From Microbispora sp. ZYX-F-249 (GTDB lineage Bacteria > Actinomycetota > Actinomycetes > Streptosporangiales > Streptosporangiaceae): a stretch of DNA of 64,000 nucleotides. The position numbers and the translations under genes were made by a program. Location: assembly GCF_039649665.1 (NCBI RefSeq), contig NZ_JBDJAW010000007.1:124001-188000 (forward strand), in the 5' to 3' direction. Under the pieces are notes generated by a model. The model was given only the letters and a program-made list of their open reading frames with translations. It was not told where the DNA came from and ran no database searches. Of this stretch, positions 44,716 to 54,487 are shown one piece after another. Each line of letters begins with the position of its first letter. Positions within the stretch are counted from its first letter, which is position 1.

Positions 44716-47634
44716 ATGGATAGCGCGAATCAGCGTAAAACGTCCGTGTACTCACCCTGCCGCCTGCGGATGCTCGGCCCCCTGGCCGCATGGCGCGACG
44801 GACGGAGCGTCGACCTCGGACCTCCTCTGCAGCGCGCGGCCCTGTGCGTGCTCGCCGCGCAGACGGGACAGGTCGTGACCAAGGAGGCCCTGATCGGCGG
44901 GCTCTGGGGGGAACGCCCGCCGAACACCGCCGAGCAGAGCGTCTACACCTACATCGCCGGACTGCGGCGGATCCTGGAACCCAAAAGCAGCCGGCGGGGC
45001 TCCTACTCGGTCCTGCTGTCCCGGTCGGGCGGCTACGTCCTGGCCCACGGGCCGATCGAGGTGGACGTCGAGGACTTCGAGCGCCATCTGGCCGAGGCCC
45101 GCCGGCTGGACGTCGACGGCGACCCGCGCGGCTGCCTCCGGGCACTGGACGCCGCCGTGGGGTCCTGGTCGGGCCCCGCCCTGTGCGGCGTCCCGGGGCC
45201 GTTCGCCGAGGCGGAGCGGGCCCGCCTCGAGGAGTTGCGCTTGTCGGCTCGGGAGGACCGCGCCGACGTGCTGCTCCACCTGAATCTGCACCAGGAGGCG
45301 GCGTCCGCCCTGACCGAACTGGTCGGCGAGGCCCCCCTGCGGGAGCGCGCCCGCGCCCTGCTCATGCTCGCGCTCTACCGGTGCGGCAGACAGGCCGACG
45401 CCCTGCACACGTACATGGACGTCAAACGGCTCCTGGCGGAGCGGCTCGGGGTCGATCCCGGCAGGACGCTGCGGGAACGGTACGAGCTGATACTGCGGGC
45501 CGATCCCTCGCTCACGCCGACGGGCGAGAGGGCGGCCGGTCCCGATGCCCGGTCTCCGCGCACTCCGCGCCAGTTGCCCCGCGCGGTGAACTGCTTCGTC
45601 GGCCGGGCCGAGGAGATGGTCCGCCTGCGATCGCTGCTCGCCCCCTGGGACGGCGCGCCCCCGCAGGCGGTGGTCGCCATCACCGGCGCCCCCGGAGCGG
45701 GAAAGTCCGCCCTGGCGGTCCACGCCGCCCACGCCGCCGTCCACGCGTTCCCGGACGGGCAGCTCTATGTGAATCTCCTGGGAGCGACCCCGGGCGTGGA
45801 GTGGCTCAAGCCGATCGATGTGCTCGGCAGGCTCCTGCGCGCCCTGGGACTGCCCGGCGAGGCCGTGCCCGCCGATGCGGACGAGGCCGCCGCCATGCTG
45901 CGCGACCGGTTGGAGGGCCGCAGGACCCTCATCCTGCTCGACGACGCGGCGGGGCCCGAGCAGGTACGCCCTCTCCTGGGCCTGCCGGCCGGCACCAGCG
46001 TGCTGATCACGAGCCGGGAGTCGTTCGCCGTGATCGACGACTGCGTCCAGTTCGTCCTCGGCAGCATGCTGCGGTCGGAGGCCGTCACCGTACTCGCGAA
46101 GCTCGTGGGGGCCGAGCGGATCGCGGCCGACCCGGCGGCGGGCCGGCTGGCGGACCTGTGCGGCGGGCTGCCGCTGGCTCTCCGCCTGGCCGCCGCACGG
46201 CTTCTGGACCGGCCGCAGTGGACGCCCACGGAGCTGGTCGACCGGCTGGAGGACCGGCGGCGCACACTGCACGAACTGGAGGCGGGCCAGACCGCCGTGC
46301 GTTCCAGCCTCGAGCTCAGCTACGAGAGCCTCGCCCGCGGCGCATCCGCCCTCGACCGGTCGGCGGCCCGAGTCCTGTGCCATCTCGGCCTTCTCCATGT
46401 GGCGGATGTGACGGCGCACGTCGTGGCCGCCCTCGTGGACGAGCCCGCCGACGCCGCGGAGCGCGCGCTCGACCGCCTCGTACGCGCGCACCTGCTGGAG
46501 CCCGCGAGCACCGGCCGGTTCCGCATGCACGACCTCGTACGCCTCTACACGATCGAGCTTGCGGACACCCGCCTCGCGCCCGAGGCCCGCGCGGGCGCCC
46601 TCCTGCGAGCGCTCGGGTTCTACGGCGCGACGGCACGGCGGGCCAGCTCCGTGCTGGATCCGCACCGCGTGCAGCTCCCCTGGCCCGCCGTGCCGCAACG
46701 CCCCCTCGCACTCACCTCTCCCGCCGAGGCCAGGAACTGGCTGGAGGACGAGCTGGCGAACGTGGTGGCGGCCGCCTCGCAGGCGCTGGTGAGCGAGGAC
46801 GAAGAGATCGCACGCATGGGAGTTCGCGTGGGGTTCGCCCTGTACTGGCAGCTGTCGAGGGGCGCGCACCGCCGCGAGCACCTCCGCCTGAGCAGGCAGG
46901 CGCTGGCTGTGGGCGAGCGGGCCGGCGACCTGGAGTTGATGTCCCTGGCACACGGTCAGCTCGCCACCGCCCTGCTTCAAATCGGCCGGGCCGCCGACGC
47001 GATGCCGCACCAGCGGGCCGAGCTGGAACTCAGACGTGAGCTGAAGGACCGGTTCGGCGAGATGCGGGCGCTGGGCAACCTGGCCGCCACTCACGTGACT
47101 CTCAAGCAGTACGCGCGGGCGCGCGAGTGCACCGAGACACAGCGGACGATCGCCAGGGAGATCGGTTCCGACGTCGGTGAGCGTCATTCGCTGCTGATCG
47201 GGGGAAGGGCCTGCGAAGGGCTGGGTGACGTCGCCGAGGCCATCAGCCTGATGAGCGAAGGGCTCGCGCTCGCCCAGGCCGCGGAGGATCGCTACCAGGA
47301 GAGCGCGGCTCTGGTGATGCTCGCCAAGCTGCACCTGGACCGCGACGACGCACTCACGGCGAAAACCCACCTGGAGCGCGGCCTGCGATGCGCGATCGAG
47401 ATCGGCCACCGGGCCTACGAGTGCCGGTCCCTCACCCTGCTCGCCAGAGCCCACCGCCTCCTCGGTGATCCGGAGCAGGCCCTGGCCTGTGCCCGGAGGG
47501 CGCTGCCGATCGCACAGTCGTACGGGGACGAGGAACTCCGTGAGGTGGAGGCGGAGCTGCGGGCCATCCAGCCGGTTTTCCCCTGTGCGGACTCCGCCCG
47601 GCCCTTTCCGGCTCACCTCACGTTGGTCCGCTGA
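44716..47634 (+). CDS. AfsR/SARP-like regulator: wHTH-BTAD-NB-ARC-TPR
   Basis: Encodes 972 aa from the ATG at 44716 (GGTGGAG 9 nt upstream). The order is: OmpR-type winged helix (about 15-100; EQSVYTYIAGLRRIL), BTAD (about 110-255; RERARALLMLALYRCGRQADAL), NB-ARC ATPase with P-loop GAPGAGKSALAVHAA and LILLDDAAGPEQVRPLL, a winged-helix relay, and C-terminal TPRs (about 690-950). Such STAND-type proteins activate secondary-metabolite or developmental genes after ATP-driven assembly. A close paralogue follows 27 nt downstream. Confidence 0.93.
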   Translation: MDSANQRKTSVYSPCRLRMLGPLAAWRDGRSVDLGPPLQRAALCVLAAQTGQVVTKEALIGGLWGERPPNTAEQSVYTYIAGLRRILEPKSSRRGSYSVLLSRSGGYVLAHGPIEVDVEDFERHLAEARRLDVDGDPRGCLRALDAAVGSWSGPALCGVPGPFAEAERARLEELRLSAREDRADVLLHLNLHQEAASALTELVGEAPLRERARALLMLALYRCGRQADALHTYMDVKRLLAERLGVDPGRTLRERYELILRADPSLTPTGERAAGPDARSPRTPRQLPRAVNCFVGRAEEMVRLRSLLAPWDGAPPQAVVAITGAPGAGKSALAVHAAHAAVHAFPDGQLYVNLLGATPGVEWLKPIDVLGRLLRALGLPGEAVPADADEAAAMLRDRLEGRRTLILLDDAAGPEQVRPLLGLPAGTSVLITSRESFAVIDDCVQFVLGSMLRSEAVTVLAKLVGAERIAADPAAGRLADLCGGLPLALRLAAARLLDRPQWTPTELVDRLEDRRRTLHELEAGQTAVRSSLELSYESLARGASALDRSAARVLCHLGLLHVADVTAHVVAALVDEPADAAERALDRLVRAHLLEPASTGRFRMHDLVRLYTIELADTRLAPEARAGALLRALGFYGATARRASSVLDPHRVQLPWPAVPQRPLALTSPAEARNWLEDELANVVAAASQALVSEDEEIARMGVRVGFALYWQLSRGAHRREHLRLSRQALAVGERAGDLELMSLAHGQLATALLQIGRAADAMPHQRAELELRRELKDRFGEMRALGNLAATHVTLKQYARARECTETQRTIAREIGSDVGERHSLLIGGRACEGLGDVAEAISLMSEGLALAQAAEDRYQESAALVMLAKLHLDRDDALTAKTHLERGLRCAIEIGHRAYECRSLTLLARAHRLLGDPEQALACARRALPIAQSYGDEELREVEAELRAIQPVFPCADSARPFPAHLTLVR

Positions 47635-47661
47635 CGCCACGCCACGAAAGGAGGGACACCC

Positions 47662-50544
47662 ATGGCCAGCGAGGGATCCGGTGCGAGGCAGGCCGGTATC
47701 CGCCTCCGGGTCCTCGGACCGGTGACCGCGTCGCTCGACGACCGGCAGCTGAACCTGGGACCTCCGCTGCAGCGGGCCACCCTGTGCGTGCTCGCCGCCA
47801 GGGCCGGGCAGATCGTTTCGAAGGAACAACTCATCGACGACCTGTGGGGTGGCGCCGCCCCGAAGACGGCCGAGCAGAGCGTCTACACCTACGTGGCCGG
47901 GCTGAGGCGCCTACTCGAACCGGATCGAGGCAGGCGTGGGCCGTTCAGGCTGCTCACCCACTCCGCGAGCGGATACAGCCTGGCACGGTCCGCGTGCCGC
48001 ACGGACGCCGAGGAGTTCGAGCAGCGCGTCGCCGAGGCTCGCCGCTTCCAGGCCAAGGAGGACCTCGGCGCTTGGCTGCGCGAGCTGGAGGCCGCGCTGG
48101 GACTGTGGGCGGGCACCGCCCTGGGCGGCCTTCCCGGCCCTTTCTGCGAGACGGAACGGGCCCGGCTGGAGGGCATGCGCCTCACCGTGCGGGAGGACCA
48201 GGCCGACGCGCTGCTGCGGCTGGGCCGGCGCCAGGAGTCGCTCGAGGTGCTCGTCGGGCTGACCACGGAGGCTCCACTGCGGGAGCGGGCCAGGGAACTG
48301 CAGATGCTCGCGCTCTACCGCTGCGGACGGCAGGCAGAGGCACTGGAGGTCTTCCACGACGCCAGGCGTCTGCTCGCCGAACGGCTCGGCGTCGATCCGG
48401 GCGAGTCCCTGCGGCGGGCGTACGAGCTCATCCTGCGCGCGGACCCCTCTCTCGGGGTGTCGCCGTCCCCCGCGACCGCCGCCGCTCCCGCGGAGGTCGT
48501 CCGGCCGCGTCAGCTCCCGCGCGATCCGCAGGTCTTCGTGGGGCGGACGGACACGGTGGTGCGCCTGCGCGCGCTGCTCGCGCCCTGGGACGGAAGCGAG
48601 CCGCAGGCGGTGGTGGCCGTCACCGGCACGGCGGGAGCGGGGAAGTCGACCCTCGCCGTACGCGCCGCCCACATGGTGAGCGATCACTATCCGGACGGCC
48701 AGCTGTACCTGAACATGTTGGGGGCGACGCCCGGAGTCGGGCGGCTCAACCCCCTCGACCTGCTCGGGAGGCTGCTGCGGAGCCTGGGGGTGCGCCCGGA
48801 GGCGGTCCCGTCCGATCAGGACGAGGCCACGGCGATGCTCAGGGACCGCCTGGCGGGCCGGCGCACGCTGATCGTGCTCGACGACGCGGCCGGCCCGGAA
48901 CAGGTCCGCCCTCTGCTGGGTCTGCCGGCCGGGAACGCCCTGCTCGTGACGAGCCGGGAGTCGTTCGCGGCGGCCGACGACTGCGTCCAGCTCGTCCTCG
49001 GCAGGATGCAGCGGTCGGAGTCGGTCGCCATGCTCGCGAAACTGATCGGCGCCGAGCGGGTCGCCGCCGATCCGGCCGCCGCCGCCGAACTGGCCGGCCT
49101 GTGCGGGGGGCTGCCCCTCGCCCTGCGCCTCGCGGCGGCGCGTCTGGCGGAGAACCGCCACACGCCCCTGGCCGAGCTGAACGCCCGGCTGCGCGACGAA
49201 CGGCGGGCGCTGCACGAGCTGGAGTCGGGCGACCTCGCGGTCCGGGCGAGCCTGCAGCTCAGTTACGACCTGCTCGCGACCAGCCCGCACGATCTCGACC
49301 GCACGGCGGCCGCGGCCCTGTGCCATCTGGGCGTCCTGCGCACGCCGGACGCGACCCCCGAGGTCGTGGCGGCCCTCCTCGACGTGCCGCTGGCCGCGGC
49401 GGACAGAGCGGTGGCCCGGCTGGTGCGCGCCCATCTGGCCGAGCCCGACGACCACGCGCGTTTCCGTCTGCACGACCTGGTCCGGCTGTTCGCGATGGAA
49501 CTGGCCGAGCGGCACCTTGGCCCAGAGGCCCGCGACGAGGCGCTCGACCGCGTTCTCGGCCTGTACGGGTCGAGCGTCCGTCTGGCCATGCGGCTGCTCG
49601 ACCCGCACCGGGTGCACCCGCCGCACGAGTTCGCCGAGCGCGAGCCGTTCACCCTGACGGACGGCGACGGCGCGTCCGTGTGGCTGGAGCGGGAACGCCC
49701 GAACCTCCTCGCCACGGCCGCGCAGGGAATGGTCTCGCCGGACCCGTCGCTCGCGCGCTCCGGTGCCTACCTCTGCTTCTCCTTCCACTGGCCGCTCACG
49801 TTCATGAGCCACCACGCCGACCTGCTGATCCTCAACGGCCGGGCACTCGAGGTGGGCGAGCGGCTGGCGGACCAGGAGATCTCGGCTCTCGCGCACGGAT
49901 ACATCGCCATGAGCCTGGGGAATGCGGGGCGCTACGACGAAGCCCTCGTCCACCAGCGTGCCGAGGTGGAGCTACGGCGCACGGTCGGCGACCCCTTCTC
50001 GCGGATGAGGGCCCTGGGCAACCTCTCCGTCGTGCTCAACTCGTTGCACCGGTACGAGGAAGCCCTGCCGTCGGCGCGCGAGCAGTTGCGGCTCGCCAGG
50101 GAGATCGGGACGGAGGTGGGCGAGCGTCACGCTCTCATGGTCGTCGGCGCCGCCCAGCTCGGCCTGGGGGACGTGGCGGCCGCGAGGGCCGCGTACGCCG
50201 AGATGGGAGCCCTCGCGAGAGAGGCCGGAGACGCCATGCACGAAGGAGAGGCGCTCATAGGCATGGCCAAGGTGCACATGCACCGCGGCGACCCCTGGTC
50301 CGCCGCGATCCTTCTCGAGAAGGTCCTCCTGTCGGTCCGCGAGAGCCGTCATCGCGCCATGGAGGTGAGGTGCCTCGGCCACCTGGGCCGCGCCGCACGG
50401 CTCATGGGCAGATACGGAAAGGCTCGCGCGTACCTGCTGGAGACCCTGGACGTCGCGGAGAAGTACGGCGCGGGTTACTGGGTGGGCTTCGCGCGCGAGG
50501 AGCTGGCCCTGCTCGACCGCGGGCACGCCGCCGCGGGCGACTGA
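47662..50544 (+). CDS. AfsR/SARP-like regulator: wHTH-BTAD-NB-ARC-TPR, tandem paralogue
   Basis: Encodes 960 aa; AAAGGAGGG lies 8 nt upstream of the ATG. It has the same architecture as the gene at 44716 and long near-identical blocks (LGPPLQRATLCVLAARAGQ, EQSVYTYVAGLRRLLEP, GPEQVRPLLGLPAG). P-loop GTAGAGKSTLAVRAA, LIVLDDAAGPEQ and C-terminal TPRs are intact. The 27-nt gap means one operon. The pair probably arose by tandem duplication; differences concentrate in the TPR part, which senses or recruits partners. Confidence 0.93.
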   Translation: MASEGSGARQAGIRLRVLGPVTASLDDRQLNLGPPLQRATLCVLAARAGQIVSKEQLIDDLWGGAAPKTAEQSVYTYVAGLRRLLEPDRGRRGPFRLLTHSASGYSLARSACRTDAEEFEQRVAEARRFQAKEDLGAWLRELEAALGLWAGTALGGLPGPFCETERARLEGMRLTVREDQADALLRLGRRQESLEVLVGLTTEAPLRERARELQMLALYRCGRQAEALEVFHDARRLLAERLGVDPGESLRRAYELILRADPSLGVSPSPATAAAPAEVVRPRQLPRDPQVFVGRTDTVVRLRALLAPWDGSEPQAVVAVTGTAGAGKSTLAVRAAHMVSDHYPDGQLYLNMLGATPGVGRLNPLDLLGRLLRSLGVRPEAVPSDQDEATAMLRDRLAGRRTLIVLDDAAGPEQVRPLLGLPAGNALLVTSRESFAAADDCVQLVLGRMQRSESVAMLAKLIGAERVAADPAAAAELAGLCGGLPLALRLAAARLAENRHTPLAELNARLRDERRALHELESGDLAVRASLQLSYDLLATSPHDLDRTAAAALCHLGVLRTPDATPEVVAALLDVPLAAADRAVARLVRAHLAEPDDHARFRLHDLVRLFAMELAERHLGPEARDEALDRVLGLYGSSVRLAMRLLDPHRVHPPHEFAEREPFTLTDGDGASVWLERERPNLLATAAQGMVSPDPSLARSGAYLCFSFHWPLTFMSHHADLLILNGRALEVGERLADQEISALAHGYIAMSLGNAGRYDEALVHQRAEVELRRTVGDPFSRMRALGNLSVVLNSLHRYEEALPSAREQLRLAREIGTEVGERHALMVVGAAQLGLGDVAAARAAYAEMGALAREAGDAMHEGEALIGMAKVHMHRGDPWSAAILLEKVLLSVRESRHRAMEVRCLGHLGRAARLMGRYGKARAYLLETLDVAEKYGAGYWVGFAREELALLDRGHAAAGD

Positions 50545-50550
50545 CCGCAG

Positions 50551-50577
50551 CGGCCGGCCGGTGGGAGTGGCCGGCCG
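50551..50577. terminator. Hairpin between SARP operon and pucR
   Basis: CGGCCGGCC and GGCCGGCCG pair perfectly around a 9-nt loop between convergent genes. Confidence 0.65.
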
Positions 50578-50589
50578 GCGCGGAAGTGG

Positions 50590-52146
50590 CTAGCCGGCGC
50601 GGAGGGCGAGGAACAGGTCGACCCGGTCGGCCATGGACGACAGGTCCTTGCCCGTCAGCTCCTCGACCCTTCTGATCCGGTAGCGCACCGTGTTGACGTG
50701 GACGTGCAGCCGTTCGGCGCAGGCGTTCCACGACCCGGTGCAGTCGAGGAAGGCGCCGAGCGTGCGCACCAGCTCGGCGCCGTGCCGCCGGTCGTAGTCG
50801 AACAGCGGTCCCAGCAGCCGCCCGGCGAACGAGGAGCGCACGTCGCCGGGCACGGTCGCCAGCAGCAGCGCGTGCGTGTAGATCTCGTCGCTGGTGACCA
50901 CTCCCCCGCCGCGCGCCTCGGCCATCCGCCGGGCGTGGCCGGCCTCGTCCACGCCGCCCCGGATGGCCTGCGGCCCGGTCAGCGCGCCGCTCACCCCGGC
51001 CGAGACCCGGATTCCCGGCAGCCCTGCGGCGAGCACCGCCGTACGGGCGCGCAGCAGCGCCGCGAGCGCGTCGCGGTCGCCCCAGAGGGTGCCGTCGCGC
51101 AGCGGGACCAGCGCCACGGACGCGTCGGCGCCCGCCGCGGCCACCACCCGGCGGTCCAGCAGCTCCTCCGTCACCTGCCCGCCCAGCAGGGCGGGGTCGG
51201 GACCGTCCGTCGCCCCGGGCCTGCTCGCCGTGACGGTCACCACGGCGTACGGCTCGGCCGGGTCGATGCCGCAGGTCCGCAGCCGGGCCGACAACTCGGC
51301 GAGGTCGCCGCCCGCGCAGGCCAGCGCGATGAGCTGCTCGGCCAGCCGGCGCTCCACCCGGCGGCCCTCCTCCGCCCGGGTCCGCTCCATGGCGACGCAC
51401 GCCGCCAGCTCGTAGCCGATCTCCGCGTCGACCTCGCCCCGGCAGACCAGGGCCCAGCCGGCGGCCCGGTGCGAACGGTCCACGGCGAACAGCGTGAACG
51501 GCCCGCCGCGGTCCACGACGACGGGCAGGCGGACGGCGGCGAGGTAGTCGCGCGCCAGCCGTACGGCCCGCTCCTCGGGCAGGGCGCCCGCGACGACCGT
51601 GCCGCAGGCGGAGACGACGGCGGCCGTGACGCCGAGCTCGGCCTCGACCAGGGCGAACAGCTCGCCGAGCCCGGCCCCTTCGGCCACGGCCGCGACGATC
51701 CTGCGGTGCCGCCCGAGCGCGCCCCGCAGGTCGCCCGCCTGGGCGGCGGCGGCGCGCCTGGCGACGAGCTCGGTGACCGCCCCGAACGACACCTCGACCG
51801 GCACCTCGAACAGCGGCAGCCCGTGCGCGCGGCAGGCGTCCACCAGGTCGTCCGGCACCATGCCGAGCCGCGCGTCGCCGGCGCCGAGCGCGGCCACGCC
51901 TGCCTCGGCCAGGGCCTGCACGAACCGGGCGGAGTCGGCGGGCGACTGGCGCCACATCAGGCCGGTCAGCACCAGCTCGCCGCCCGACAGGTACCGCCGG
52001 GGATCGGGCAGGTCGGTGATGAGCACGCCCTCGATCTCGCGGTCCAGCCGCTCGTCGCCCGTGAGCAGGGCGAGCCGCAGTTCCGGGGAGGCGAGCAGAT
52101 CTTGCAACAGCACGACAGAAGCGTATTTGGAGATATATACAAGCAT
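50590..52146 (-). CDS. PucR-family transcriptional regulator
   Basis: Encodes 518 aa from the ATG at 52146. The N-terminal PucR domain (VVLLQDLLASPELRLALLTGDERLDREIEGVLITDLPDPRRYL) is followed by a GGDEF-like central region and a C-terminal HTH_30 (CAERLHVHVNTVRYRIRRVEELTGKDL). The family controls purine or other nitrogen-compound catabolism. The first codons (ATGCTTGTATATATCTCC) are unusually AT-rich, which keeps the start site unstructured. It is divergent from the xanthine-dehydrogenase subunit gene, its probable target. Confidence 0.93.
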   Translation of the reverse strand: MLVYISKYASVVLLQDLLASPELRLALLTGDERLDREIEGVLITDLPDPRRYLSGGELVLTGLMWRQSPADSARFVQALAEAGVAALGAGDARLGMVPDDLVDACRAHGLPLFEVPVEVSFGAVTELVARRAAAAQAGDLRGALGRHRRIVAAVAEGAGLGELFALVEAELGVTAAVVSACGTVVAGALPEERAVRLARDYLAAVRLPVVVDRGGPFTLFAVDRSHRAAGWALVCRGEVDAEIGYELAACVAMERTRAEEGRRVERRLAEQLIALACAGGDLAELSARLRTCGIDPAEPYAVVTVTASRPGATDGPDPALLGGQVTEELLDRRVVAAAGADASVALVPLRDGTLWGDRDALAALLRARTAVLAAGLPGIRVSAGVSGALTGPQAIRGGVDEAGHARRMAEARGGGVVTSDEIYTHALLLATVPGDVRSSFAGRLLGPLFDYDRRHGAELVRTLGAFLDCTGSWNACAERLHVHVNTVRYRIRRVEELTGKDLSSMADRVDLFLALRAG

Positions 52147-52195
52147 CGACCCCGGCCGTCGCCGGGTTTCATGGCCGCGCCGATAGGCCCCGCCC

Positions 52196-54487
52196 GTGCC
52201 CGGTTGCTGTACTACGACGGTGGAGCGGCGCACGACGACTGAGACGGCGGCGGGGAGCGGGCGGCTTTCGGGCCTCGGCGAGAGCGCGCGGCGCCCCGAC
52301 GGCACGCTGAAGGTGACCGGGGAGTTCGCCTACTCCTCGGACCTGTGGCTGGAGGGCATGCTCTGGGGCGCCACGCTGCGCAGCCCGCACCCGTCCGCGT
52401 GGATCCGCTCGATCGACACCGGCCCCGCGCTCGCGATGCCCGGCGTCTTCGCCGTGCTGACCCACGAGGACGTGCCCGGCGAGAAGTTCTACGGACTGGA
52501 CATCCGCGACCAGCCGGTGCTCGCCGTCGACCAGGTCCGCCACCAGGGCGAGCCCGTGGCGATCGTGGCCGCCGACCATCCGGAGACCGCCCGCCGCGCC
52601 GCCGCCGCGATCGTCGTGGACTACGAGGAGCGCGAAGCGGTGACCGACCCGCGCCGGGCCGCCTTCGACCCCTCCTGCCCCGCCGTCCATCCGCGGGGGA
52701 ACCTCGTACGGCACCAGCCGGTCAGGGTGGGGAGCACCTTCGAGGCCGACGTGGTCGTCACCGGCGAGTACGAGGTCGGCATGCAGGACCAGGCGTTCCT
52801 CGGGCCCGAGTCGGGCCTCGCCGTGCCCGCCGAGGACGGCGGGGTGGACCTGTTCGTCGCCACCCAGTGGCTGCACGTCGACCAGGACCAGGTGGCGCCG
52901 TGCCTGGGCCTGCCGAAGGACAAGGTGCGGCTGACGCTCGCCGGGGTCGGCGGCGCCTTCGGCGCCAGGGAGGACCTGTCGATGCAGGTCCACGCCTCGA
53001 TGCTGGCGCTGCGGACGGGCCGCCCGGTCAAGATGGTGTACGGCCGCGAGGAGTCGTTCTTCGGCCACGTCCACCGGCATCCCGCCCGGATGCGCTACGA
53101 GCACGGCGCGACGGCCGACGGGCGGCTCGTCTACGTGAAGGCCGAGATCCTGCTCGACGGCGGCGCCTACTGCTCCTCCACCCCCGCCGTGGTCGGCAAC
53201 GCCGCGTCGCTGGGCGTCGGGCCGTACGAGGTGGGCAACGTGTGGATCGACGCGTACGGCGTCTACACCAACAACCCGCCCTGCGGGGCGATGCGCGGGT
53301 TCGGGGCGGTGCAGGCCTGCTACGCCTACGAGTCCCAGATGGACCGCCTGGCCGCGGCCTGCGGGCTGTCGCCGGTCGAGATCCGCGTCCGCAACGCGGT
53401 GTCACAGGGGTCGCGCCTGGCCACCGGGCAGGTGATCGACACCCCCGCGCCGCTGGCGGACATGCTCGCGGAACTGGCCGCGATGCCGCTGCCGCCGCCC
53501 GCCTCCCCGGACCTGCGGGCGCTGCCGGGCGGCGTCGCGCAGACGACGCACGGCGAGGGCGTGCGGCGCGGCGTGGGCTACGGCGTCGGCATCAAGAACA
53601 TCTGCTTCTCCGAGGGCTTCGACGACTACTCGACGGCACGGGTGCGCGTCGAGCTCGCCGGGGACGAACCGCACGTGCTCGTCCACACCGCCGCCGCCGA
53701 GGTGGGCCAGGGGCTCGTGACCGTCCAGGCCCAGATCGCGCGTACGGAGCTCGGGATCGGCAGGGTCACGGTCGCCCCGGCCGACACCGCGGTCGGCTCC
53801 GCCGGGTCCTCCTCGGCGTCCCGCCAGTCGTACGTCACCGGCGGGGCGGTCAAGACGGCGTGCGAGGCGGTGCGGGCGCGGCTCGACGCGCTGCGGGCGG
53901 CCCATCCGGACCTGTCCCTGGAGGAGGTGCTCGAGCGGTTCGGGCCGGTCGAGGAGACACGGGAGTACCGCCACCGGCCCACGTTCCCGATGGACCCCGT
54001 CACGGGCCAGGGCGACTCCCACACGCAGCTCGCGTTGTGCGTGCACCGGGCGGTCGTCGACGTCGACGCCGACCTGGGCCTGGTCAAGGTGGTCGAGCTG
54101 GCCGCCGTGCAGGACGTCGGGAAGATCCTCAACCCCCTGGCCCTGGAGGGGCAGATCCACGGCGGCTCCGCGCAGGGCCTGGGCCTGGCGCTGATGGAGG
54201 AGATCCAGGTCAGGGACGGCCGGGTGCTCAACCCCTCGTTCACCGACTACCTGATCCCCACCATCCTCGACATGCCGCCGATGCGGCTGTCCATCCTGGA
54301 GAACCCCGACCCCCACGCGCCGTACGGCCTGCGGGGCGCGGGCGAGCCGCCCACGCTCTCGTCGACCCCCGCGGTGGCCGCGGCGGTCAGGGCCGCGACC
54401 GGGCTGGATCTCCCCCGGGTCCCGATCCGGCCCGAGGACATCGCGCTGGCGCCCGCTCCCGCGGCCGGCGCTCAGTCGGCGATGTAG
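52196..54487 (+). CDS. Xanthine dehydrogenase-type molybdenum-binding subunit
   Basis: Encodes up to 763 aa; the GTG at 52220 is an alternative start and neither has a strong RBS. Two aldehyde/xanthine oxidoreductase domains are visible: an N-terminal a/b hammerhead (GTLKVTGEFAYSSD) and the Mo-binding region (GGAFGAREDLSMQVHASMLAL; CGAMRGFGAVQACYAYESQMD; AEVGQGLVTVQAQIARTEL). The catalytic Glu lies in LRGAGEPPTLSSTPAV. No FAD or 2Fe-2S subunit gene is next to it, so the enzyme must draw partners from elsewhere. PucR control suggests purine catabolism. Its 3' end overlaps the next convergent gene by 16 nt. Confidence 0.9.
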   Translation: MPGCCTTTVERRTTTETAAGSGRLSGLGESARRPDGTLKVTGEFAYSSDLWLEGMLWGATLRSPHPSAWIRSIDTGPALAMPGVFAVLTHEDVPGEKFYGLDIRDQPVLAVDQVRHQGEPVAIVAADHPETARRAAAAIVVDYEEREAVTDPRRAAFDPSCPAVHPRGNLVRHQPVRVGSTFEADVVVTGEYEVGMQDQAFLGPESGLAVPAEDGGVDLFVATQWLHVDQDQVAPCLGLPKDKVRLTLAGVGGAFGAREDLSMQVHASMLALRTGRPVKMVYGREESFFGHVHRHPARMRYEHGATADGRLVYVKAEILLDGGAYCSSTPAVVGNAASLGVGPYEVGNVWIDAYGVYTNNPPCGAMRGFGAVQACYAYESQMDRLAAACGLSPVEIRVRNAVSQGSRLATGQVIDTPAPLADMLAELAAMPLPPPASPDLRALPGGVAQTTHGEGVRRGVGYGVGIKNICFSEGFDDYSTARVRVELAGDEPHVLVHTAAAEVGQGLVTVQAQIARTELGIGRVTVAPADTAVGSAGSSSASRQSYVTGGAVKTACEAVRARLDALRAAHPDLSLEEVLERFGPVEETREYRHRPTFPMDPVTGQGDSHTQLALCVHRAVVDVDADLGLVKVVELAAVQDVGKILNPLALEGQIHGGSAQGLGLALMEEIQVRDGRVLNPSFTDYLIPTILDMPPMRLSILENPDPHAPYGLRGAGEPPTLSSTPAVAAAVRAATGLDLPRVPIRPEDIALAPAPAAGAQSAM

